This document shows, piece by piece, positions 16,574 to 22,249 of a stretch of DNA of 22,249 bases (positions within the stretch are counted from its first letter, which is position 1; each line of letters starts with the position of its first letter). The stretch comes from RPQJ01 sp035691185 (GTDB taxonomy: Bacteria; Pseudomonadota; Gammaproteobacteria; Steroidobacterales; Steroidobacteraceae). Below the pieces are notes generated by a model, which had not been told where the DNA came from, made no database searches, and saw only the letters and a program-made list of their open reading frames with translations. The DNA lies in contig DASSJN010000110.1 of the NCBI GenBank assembly GCA_035691185.1, positions 1 through 22,249 on the forward strand. Reading direction: 5' to 3'. Position numbers and translations under genes: made by a program.

Positions 16574-17151
16574 CGGGCGCCGAGCCCCGCGAAACCCATG
16601 AACGCGAGGGCCATGAGCCCCGCCGTCACGAGCGCGATCGGCGCGCCGCGAAAGGCCGCGGGCACGTCGCAGGTTTCGAGCTGTTCGCGCAGCGCCGCGA
16701 ACAGCAGCAGCGCGAGCCCGAATCCCGCGCCGGCGGCGGCGCCGTAGACGAGCGACTCGAGCAGGCCGTGCTGCTTGTCGACGTTGAGCAGCGCGACGCC
16801 GAGCACGGCGCAGTTGGTCGTGATCAGCGGCAGAAAGATGCCGAGCGCCTGGTGCAGCAGCGGGCTGGTCGCCCGAACCATGAGCTCGGTGAACTGCACG
16901 ACGCCCGCGATCAGCAGGATGAAGACGAGCGTGCGCAGGTGCTGCAGGCCGAGCGGCTGCAGCACCCAGTGCCAGAGCGTGAAGCTGAGACCCGAGGCGA
17001 TCGTGAGCACGAACAGCGTCGCGAGCGCCATGCCGGCGGCCGCCTCGAAGCGACGGCTCACGCCGACGAACGGACAGAGTCCGAGGAAGTTGGTCAGGAC
17101 GAAGTTGTTGACGAGGCTCGCCCCGAGCGCGAGCAGCAACAGCTCGGTCAT
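16570..17151 (-). CDS. rsxA: electron transport complex subunit RsxA/RnfA
   Basis: A 193-residue inner-membrane protein with six hydrophobic helices, homologous to NqrE and to RsxE. Cluster-binding cysteines are C26 (FLGLCPFVGVS) and C114 (PLITTNCAVLGVAL), in positions matching those in RsxE. Length equals E. coli RsxA (193). The ATG at 17151 lies 19 bases after the metG stop, with a G-run (GGGGGG) close upstream as a possible ribosome binding site. It is the first rsx gene; no promoter is visible in the short gap, so it is probably read from the metG transcript. Confidence 0.96.
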   Translation of the reverse strand: MTELLLLALGASLVNNFVLTNFLGLCPFVGVSRRFEAAAGMALATLFVLTIASGLSFTLWHWVLQPLGLQHLRTLVFILLIAGVVQFTELMVRATSPLLHQALGIFLPLITTNCAVLGVALLNVDKQHGLLESLVYGAAAGAGFGLALLLFAALREQLETCDVPAAFRGAPIALVTAGLMALAFMGFAGLGAR

Positions 17152-17170
17152 CGGCCCCCCGTCGGCTGCG

Positions 17171-19237
17171 TCACTTCACCTTCATGCCGGGCGTCGCGCC
17201 TGCGTCCGGCGACAGCACGAAAATGTCCTCGCCGCCCGGTCCCGCCGCGAGCACCATTCCCTGCGACGTCCCGAACCGCATCTTGCGCGGCGCGAGGTTG
17301 GCGACGACCACGGTCAGCCGGCCGACGAGCTCGGCGGGCTCGTACGCGGAGCGGATGCCGGCGAAGATCGTGCGTTGGCCCAGCTCGCCGAGGTCGACGC
17401 CGAGCTTGAGCAGCTTGTCGGCGCCGTCGACGAGATCGGCCGTCTCGATGCGGGCGATGCGCAGGTCCACCTTGCCGAAGTCGTCGATCGAGATCGCCGG
17501 CGCCGGCGCGCTCGCACCGGCCGGGGACTCCGGCTTCGCCGCCTGCGTCGGCGCTGCGGCCGCGGTGGGCAGGCCGACCGGCTTCAGGCTGTCCGCCGAC
17601 GCCGCCAGCAGCGCCTTCGCCGCCGCCGGATCGACCCGCGTCGCGAGCGGCTCGTAGGCATGGATGGTCGCCCCGAGCAGTGGCGTGGCTGCATCGGCCC
17701 AGGACTGCGCGGGCAGGCCGAGGAACTTCTCCGCGCCCGCGGCGAGGCGCGGCATCACGGGTTTCAGGTACAACGTCAGCACGCGGAACAGGTTGATGCC
17801 TTGCGTGCAGACGGCCTGCACGGCCGCGGCGCACGCCGGGTCCCTGGCCATGAGCCACGGCTTCTGCTGGTCGATGTAGACGTTGGCGCGGTCGGTCAGC
17901 GCCATGATCTCGCGCACCGCGCCGGCGAGGTCGCGCCCCTCGTAGAGCGCGGCGATGCGCTCGCCGGTGGCGACGAACTCGGCCTGCAGCGCAGGGTCCG
18001 CCAGGCGGTCGGCGAGCCTGCCGGCGGACCCGCGCGCGATGAAACCCGCGCAACGGCTCGCGATGTTGACGAGCTTGCCGACGATGTCGGAGTTCACCTT
18101 GGCGACGAAATCGTCGAGGTTGAGGTCGAGGTCCTCGACCCCGTCGCCGAGGCGCGAGGCGAAGTAGTAGCGCAGGTATTCGGCCGGCAGGTGCTCGAGC
18201 CAGGTCCAGGCGTTGATCAAGGTGCCGCGCGACTTCGACATCTTCTGGCCGTTGACGGTCAGGAAGCCGTGCGCGTAGACGGCGGTCGGCGCGCGATAGC
18301 CGGCCCCGGTCAACACGGCCGGCCAGAACAGCGTGTGGAAGTAGACGATGTCCTTGCCGATGAAGTGATAGACCTCCGCGTCGCTGTCGGGCGCCCAGTA
18401 GCGGTCGAAGTCGCGGCCCGTCCGGCGGCAGTAGTGCAGCAGGCTCGAGAGGTAGCCGATCGGTGCGTCCAGCCAGACATAGAAGTACTTGTCGCGCTCG
18501 CCCGGGATCTCGAAGCCGAAATAGGGCGCGTCGCGCGAGATGTCCCAGTCGCGGAGCCCCGCGCCGAACCATTCGCCGAGCTTGGCCGTCACGGCGGATT
18601 GCAGCCGGTCGCCGCCGGTCCACTGCCGCAGCATGTCCTCGAAGTCGCCGAGCTTGAAGAACAGGTGCTCGGACTCGCGCTGCACCGGCGCGGTGCCGCT
18701 CACCACCGAAACGGGGTTCACGAGCTCCGCCGGCGTGTAGGTGGCGCCGCAGACCTCGCAGCTGTCGCCGTACTGGTCGAGCGCGCCGCACTTCGGGCAG
18801 GTGCCGCGCACGTAGCGGTCGGGCAGGAACATCCCGGCCTGCTGGTCGTACGCCTGCACGATGGTCTCGCGGCGGATGTGGCCCGCCGCGACCAGGCGAC
18901 GGTAGATCTCGTACGTGACCTCCCGGTTCTCGTCGGAGTGCGTCGTGTGGAAATTGTCGTAGGAGATGTCGAAGCCGTCGAAGTCGCGCTTCTGCTCCTC
19001 GCCGACGCGCGCGATCAGCGCCTCGGGCGTGATGCCCTCCTGCCGCGCCTTGAGCATGATCGGGGTGCCGTGGGCGTCGTTCGCCCAGATGAACAGCACG
19101 TCGTGGCCGCGCAGGCGCTGGAACCGCACCCAGATGTCGGTCTGGACGTACTCGACCATGTGGCCGAGGTGTGGCGCCCCGTTCGCATAAGGCAGGGCGC
19201 TCGTGACGAGCAGGGTGCGCTTGGGCTGGGCGGTCAT
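17171..19237 (-). CDS. metG: methionyl-tRNA synthetase
   Basis: A 688-residue class I synthetase that charges tRNA-Met and initiator tRNA. The HIGH-type signature is HLGH (23-26) and the KMSKS loop is at 332-336. A zinc knuckle has C147, C150, C160 and C163. After an Ala/Pro-rich linker (about 545-580), a C-terminal EMAP/Trbp111-like tRNA-binding domain runs from about 582 to the end, so this is the long dimeric type as in E. coli (677). The ATG at 19237 gives the standard MTAQPKRTLLVTSALPYANG start; no strong Shine-Dalgarno sequence is visible. metG upstream of rsx is common in gammaproteobacteria such as Pseudomonas. Confidence 0.97.
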   Translation of the reverse strand: MTAQPKRTLLVTSALPYANGAPHLGHMVEYVQTDIWVRFQRLRGHDVLFIWANDAHGTPIMLKARQEGITPEALIARVGEEQKRDFDGFDISYDNFHTTHSDENREVTYEIYRRLVAAGHIRRETIVQAYDQQAGMFLPDRYVRGTCPKCGALDQYGDSCEVCGATYTPAELVNPVSVVSGTAPVQRESEHLFFKLGDFEDMLRQWTGGDRLQSAVTAKLGEWFGAGLRDWDISRDAPYFGFEIPGERDKYFYVWLDAPIGYLSSLLHYCRRTGRDFDRYWAPDSDAEVYHFIGKDIVYFHTLFWPAVLTGAGYRAPTAVYAHGFLTVNGQKMSKSRGTLINAWTWLEHLPAEYLRYYFASRLGDGVEDLDLNLDDFVAKVNSDIVGKLVNIASRCAGFIARGSAGRLADRLADPALQAEFVATGERIAALYEGRDLAGAVREIMALTDRANVYIDQQKPWLMARDPACAAAVQAVCTQGINLFRVLTLYLKPVMPRLAAGAEKFLGLPAQSWADAATPLLGATIHAYEPLATRVDPAAAKALLAASADSLKPVGLPTAAAAPTQAAKPESPAGASAPAPAISIDDFGKVDLRIARIETADLVDGADKLLKLGVDLGELGQRTIFAGIRSAYEPAELVGRLTVVVANLAPRKMRFGTSQGMVLAAGPGGEDIFVLSPDAGATPGMKVK

Positions 19238-19275
19238 GGAGCGGGACGCCGGTCCGGGGGCCGAAAAGACCGGGA

Positions 19276-19284
19276 ATTATGCCA
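19276..19284 (-). promoter_or_regulatory. candidate extended -10 promoter for metG-rsx
   Basis: On the minus strand TGGCATAAT forms an extended -10 (TG, one base, CATAAT with five of six consensus). It stands in the 51-base gap after the second PilT-like gene and would start transcription about 32 bases before metG. No good -35 hexamer is present, as is usual for extended -10 sites. A stem CCGGTC/GACCGG lies in the leader. It would let metG and rsx be expressed apart from the kinase/PilT genes. Confidence 0.42.
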
Positions 19285-19288
19285 CGCG

Positions 19289-20410
19289 TCAGCCCAGGTC
19301 CTTGAATTGCTCGAATCGCGGCTTGTTGATCGCCTTTTCGTAGGCGGCGCGGCCCGTGATGACGCCCTTGTCGAACAGTTCCTGGACCGCGGAGTCCATG
19401 ATCCGCATGCCGTGCGAGGCGCCGCTCTGCATGGCGTTCTCGAGCTGGTCGAGCTTGCCCTGGCGGATCAGGTTCGAAACGGCGGGAGTGTTGATCAGGA
19501 TCTCGAGCGCGGCGACCCGGCCGCGCTTGTCGGTGCGCTGGATCAGCTGCTGCGAGATCACACCCCGCAGCGAGGTCGAGAGCATCGTGCGGACGTGGCC
19601 CTGCTTGTCGGACGGGAAGGCATTGACGACGCGGTCGACCGTCGCGGCGGCGCCGTTCGTGTGCAGCGTGCCCATGACCAGGATGCCCATCTCGGCCGCG
19701 GTCACGGCGATGCTCATGGTCTCGAGGTCGCGCAACTCGCCGACGAGCACGATGTCCGGGTCCTCGCGCAGGGCCGAGTGCAGCGCCTCGGCGAAGCTCG
19801 GGCTGTGGAGGCCCACCTCGCGCTGGCTCACGAGGCAGTTCTTGCGCGGGTGCACGAATTCGATGGGGTCCTCGATCGTGAGGATGTGGCCCTTCTCGCG
19901 GTGGTTGATGTCGTCGATCATCGCCGCGAGCGTGGTCGACTTGCCGGAGCCGGTCTTGCCCGTCACGAGGATCAGGCCGTTGTTCACGCGGCAGAGGCTG
20001 CGCACTGCCTCGGGCAGGTTGAGCTGATCGAGCGTGAGCGCGTTGGCCGGGATCGCGCGAAACACGCCGCCGAGGCCGCCGATGTGGCGGAACACGTTGA
20101 CCCGGAAGCGCGAGAGACCGGGGATCGTGTAGGCGAAGTCGGCGCCGTCCTTCTGCTCGAGCTGCGCCTGCGCGCGCCGGGTCATGACCTCCTGGAGCAT
20201 CTCGGCCACGGCGTCCTTGTCGAGCTTCGCCTCGCGCAGCGACTGCAGCTCGCCGTGCAGGCGGATCCGCGGCGGGTCGCCGGCGACGAAGTGCAGGTCG
20301 GAGCCGCCCTTGACCAGGACCTCGCGCAGGTACTCGTCGATGCGCCGCGGCGTGTGCTGCGGGGCCGTTTCGCTGAGGGTGCCGGTGGACGTTGCGGGTT
20401 CGGTGGCCAT
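19289..20410 (-). CDS. PilT-family type IV pilus ATPase (second of a pair)
   Basis: A 373-residue hexameric AAA+-like secretion ATPase of the PilT family. The Walker A is GKTGSGKST (151-159). The Asp box includes IEDPIEF (179-185), the Walker B is IVLVGE (220-225) and the His box is LHTNGAAATVDR (249-260). The REDPD segment before the Walker B is PilT-like; PilU has RQAPD there. The AIRNLIRE motif that retraction by PilT needs reads AVSNLIRQ. An extra N-terminal ~22 residues are Thr/Ser/Pro-rich. It lies 26 bases after the first PilT-like gene. Its start codon directly follows a hairpin. A role in pilus retraction or its control is likely, but which pilus is not known. Confidence 0.88.
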   Translation of the reverse strand: MATEPATSTGTLSETAPQHTPRRIDEYLREVLVKGGSDLHFVAGDPPRIRLHGELQSLREAKLDKDAVAEMLQEVMTRRAQAQLEQKDGADFAYTIPGLSRFRVNVFRHIGGLGGVFRAIPANALTLDQLNLPEAVRSLCRVNNGLILVTGKTGSGKSTTLAAMIDDINHREKGHILTIEDPIEFVHPRKNCLVSQREVGLHSPSFAEALHSALREDPDIVLVGELRDLETMSIAVTAAEMGILVMGTLHTNGAAATVDRVVNAFPSDKQGHVRTMLSTSLRGVISQQLIQRTDKRGRVAALEILINTPAVSNLIRQGKLDQLENAMQSGASHGMRIMDSAVQELFDKGVITGRAAYEKAINKPRFEQFKDLG

Positions 20411-20435
20411 AAGGAAATGAATCAGAGGTTTCCTT
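20411..20435 (-). promoter_or_regulatory. hairpin directly in front of the second PilT-like start codon
   Basis: In the mRNA, AAGGAAA (20435-20429) can pair perfectly with TTTCCTT (20417-20411) across an 11-base loop. The ATG begins at the next base (20410). The left arm holds the only Shine-Dalgarno-like AAGGA in the gap, 20 bases from the start codon, so pairing would hide it. It may tune or couple translation of the second ATPase to the first. Confidence 0.4.
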
Positions 20436-20436
20436 G

Positions 20437-21534
20437 CTAGACGCCCTGCGTGACGTCGGCGCGGAGGATCGCGGTGCCCTCCGGCACGTAGCGCGCGAAC
20501 GGGCGCTTGTCGATGGCGTAGGTGAACGCGTCCTCGGGATCGACCTCGCGTGCCTGCAGCGCCGCGAGCAGTGCCTGGTCCATCGTCTGCATGCCGACGT
20601 CGCGGCCGGTCTGCAGCTGCGACGGGATCATGTGCGTCTGCTCGGTCATGATGAGCTTGCCGATCGCGCGGTTCATGACCATGACCTCGCAGACGGCCTT
20701 GCGCGCGCGCAGGTCCGGCGTCCGCACCAGCACCTGGGTCACCACGCCGAGCAGGCTCTGGGAGAGGAAGCTCTTGGTCTGCTCGCGCTCCTCGGCCGGC
20801 AGTGCATCGACCACGCGGTCGATCGTCTTGACGGCGCTGGTCGTGTGCAGCGTGCCGAGCACGAGGTGACCCGTCTCGGCGGCCGTCATCGCCCAGCGCA
20901 CGGTGTCGGCGTCGCGCAGCTCGCCGACGAGGATCACGTCGGGGTCCTCGCGCATCGCGGCGCGCACGCCCTCGGCGAAGGACGGCAGGTGCGTGTGCAG
21001 TTCGCGCTGGATCACCTGCGACTGCTTGCTGCGATGGACGAACTCGATCGGGTCCTCGAGGCTGATGATGTTGAGCCGGCGCGTCTGGTTCAGGTGGTCG
21101 ATCATCGCCGCGAGCGTGGTCGACTTGCCGGTGCCGGTCGATCCGGTCACGAGCACCATCCCCTGGTGGAAGTCGCAGAACTTCCTGACGACCGGCGGCA
21201 GGTTCAGCGAGTCGAGCGACGGCACGTCGCTCGGGATCGTGCGGAACACGGCGCCGACGCCGGTGTCCTTGCGGAAGACATTGACGCGGAAGCGGCTGCC
21301 GTCCTCCGAGACGTACGAGAAGTCGATGTCGTGGCCCTTGCGGAACTTCTCCTGGTGCGTCGGCGTCAGGATCTCGGTCACGTAGCTCTCGAGCTCCGCC
21401 TCCTGCAGGTTGCGGAACTTGATCGGCAGCAGTTCGCCGTTCATGCGCAGCATCGGCGGCACGCCGACCGCCAGGTGGACGTCGGAGCAGCCCTGGGAGG
21501 CGCCGAGCTTCAGGAAAGCGTCGATGCGTGCCAA
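20437..21534 (-). CDS. PilT-family type IV pilus ATPase (first of a pair)
   Basis: A 365-residue PilT-family ATPase. The Walker A is GSTGTGKST (131-139), the Asp box ISLEDPIEF (157-165), the Walker B VILVGE (200-205) and the His box LHTTSAVKTIDR (229-240). As in its neighbour, REDPD marks it as PilT-like rather than PilU-like. The AIRNLIRE motif reads AIGKLIMT. It differs from the second ATPase through much of its length, so the pair is an old duplication. The start is TTG at 21534, ten bases after the kinase stop; GAGGT (21546-21542) is seven bases upstream and supports it. No later ATG fits, since the conserved N-terminus starts at once. The last ~25 residues are variable. Confidence 0.88.
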   Translation of the reverse strand: MARIDAFLKLGASQGCSDVHLAVGVPPMLRMNGELLPIKFRNLQEAELESYVTEILTPTHQEKFRKGHDIDFSYVSEDGSRFRVNVFRKDTGVGAVFRTIPSDVPSLDSLNLPPVVRKFCDFHQGMVLVTGSTGTGKSTTLAAMIDHLNQTRRLNIISLEDPIEFVHRSKQSQVIQRELHTHLPSFAEGVRAAMREDPDVILVGELRDADTVRWAMTAAETGHLVLGTLHTTSAVKTIDRVVDALPAEEREQTKSFLSQSLLGVVTQVLVRTPDLRARKAVCEVMVMNRAIGKLIMTEQTHMIPSQLQTGRDVGMQTMDQALLAALQAREVDPEDAFTYAIDKRPFARYVPEGTAILRADVTQGV

Positions 21535-21541
21535 GCGGGCG

Positions 21542-21546
21542 ACCTC
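21542..21546 (-). promoter_or_regulatory. ribosome binding site deciding a TTG start
   Basis: GAGGT on the minus strand overlaps the kinase TGA stop (21547-21545) and ends seven bases before the TTG at 21534. It is the reason for choosing that rare start codon, and it suggests coupling of the ATPase to the kinase. Confidence 0.6.
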
Positions 21547-22249
21547 AGAGGTAACGTTCGAGCGCCGAGCGCAGCTCGTCCATCGTCTGGAAGCGGCGCG
21601 TCTTGTCCACGGCCATCGCCTTCATGACGATCTCGGACAGACCGGGCGGGACCTCGGGGTTCGCCTCGATCGGCGGCTTTGCCTTGCCCTGGACGTGCTG
21701 GTACATGACCGCCATGTGGTCGCCGCGATGGTAGGGCGGCTCGCCGGTGAGCATCTCATAGAGGATGACGCCGAGCGAGTAGATGTCGGCGCGCTCGTCG
21801 ACCTTCTTGCCGAGGATCTGCTCGGGCGCCATGTACTTGGGCGAGCCGATCACGTAGCCCGTCCTGGTGAGCTGCGTGTCGCCCTGGTGCTGGGCGGCCG
21901 CCACGCCGAAATCCACGATCTTGACGAGGCCGGTGTCGTCGATCAGCACGTTGGCGGGCTTCAGGTCGCGGTGGATGATGCCCGACTGGTGCGCCACGGT
22001 CATGCCGGTCGCGACGTCCATCGAGTAGCGGACGGCCTTCGCGAGCGGCAGCGGCTTGTCGGCGATCTCGTTCCCGAGCGTGTGCGACGGGAAGTACTCC
22101 ATCGAAATCGCGTAGTTGCCGCGGATGAACAGGAAGTCGTAGATGCGGATGACGTTGCGGTGCGTGATCTTGCGCGAGTAGCGCAGCTCGTGCACGAACC
22201 GCTTCATCATCTCCTCGTCCTGGGAGACGTTCGGGTTCAGGAACTTGAG
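21545..22249 (-). CDS. Ser/Thr protein kinase, C-terminal part (5' end outside the window)
   Basis: The last 234 residues of a Hanks-type kinase; the frame stays open to the right edge, so the ATG at 22210 is internal. The second codon visible is the ATP-binding Lys (LKFL). The helix-C Glu is about residue 21 (VHELRY). The catalytic HRDLKPAN has its Asp at 95, and DFG has its Asp at 113. The segment GSPKYMAPEQ, the DIYSLGVILYEMLTG block and the terminal RFQTMDEL region complete the fold, so the kinase should be active. The protein ends right after the kinase domain, so any sensor or membrane part must lie N-terminal, beyond the window. It is followed at ten bases by two PilT-family ATPases, which suggests it controls a pilus, or is controlled with it. 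Confidence 0.93.
   Translation of the reverse strand, partial: LKFLNPNVSQDEEMMKRFVHELRYSRKITHRNVIRIYDFLFIRGNYAISMEYFPSHTLGNEIADKPLPLAKAVRYSMDVATGMTVAHQSGIIHRDLKPANVLIDDTGLVKIVDFGVAAAQHQGDTQLTRTGYVIGSPKYMAPEQILGKKVDERADIYSLGVILYEMLTGEPPYHRGDHMAVMYQHVQGKAKPPIEANPEVPPGLSEIVMKAMAVDKTRRFQTMDELRSALERYL

Noticed and set aside
19289..20410. Naming the second ATPase PilU
   Set aside because: It carries the PilT-type REDPD segment rather than the PilU-type RQAPD, so the label is not supported.
16775..20440. A plus-strand open frame of about 1221 codons opposite metG and the second PilT-like gene
   Set aside because: It is antisense to strongly conserved genes and its product is Arg/Val/Asp/His-rich low-complexity sequence, as expected from high GC at third codon positions of the other strand.

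Overview
The window is about 22 kb of very GC-rich chromosomal DNA, tightly packed with housekeeping genes. The gene content and order point to a gammaproteobacterium: metG-rsxABCDGE-nth, a homodimeric aceE next to aceF and a lipoyl-E3 gene, class II pyrC next to rnt, and PilT-type ATPases. I would guess a deep, GC-rich lineage near the Xanthomonadales, Nevskiales or Steroidobacterales, but that is inference. There are no tRNA or rRNA genes, no CRISPR array, no complete insertion sequence and no phage genes. No gap exceeds about 200 bases.

Layout from left to right. (1) About 130 bases of unassigned, less GC-rich DNA with a small hairpin. (2) A rightward pair: a DUF1289 cysteine-rich protein and the monothiol glutaredoxin grxD. 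(3) A convergent junction made of inverted heptad repeats that supply the stop codons of both grxD and rnt. (4) A leftward operon: M17 aminopeptidase, pyrC (TTG start inside a TTGA overlap), rnt. (5) A 202-base divergent promoter region. (6) A rightward pyruvate dehydrogenase operon: aceE, aceF, an E3 with its own lipoyl domain, then a sulfotransferase gene. (7) A hairpin between convergent genes. (8) A long leftward block running from the right edge: a Ser/Thr kinase (5' end outside the window), two PilT-family ATPases, metG, rsxABCDGE, nth and a DUF1841 gene.

Functionally, the pyruvate dehydrogenase genes encode all three catalytic subunits. Rsx/Rnf is an inner-membrane electron-transfer complex linking NADH and ferredoxin-type carriers to a cation gradient, or to reduction of SoxR in E. 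coli. Its genes, nth and the DUF1841 gene form an unbroken chain of overlapping stop and start codons, which suggests translational coupling. The kinase and the two PilT-like ATPases form a separate small module upstream of metG, which appears to have its own extended -10 promoter.

The least ordinary observations are these: a dispersed palindromic repeat captured in frame as the interdomain linker of AceF; a related repeat nested between heptad arms that end grxD and rnt; and a kinase with two PilT paralogues that are both of PilT rather than PilU type and have degenerate AIRNLIRE motifs. I do not see a clearly new multi-gene system. The kinase/PilT module is the best candidate for an under-described one.
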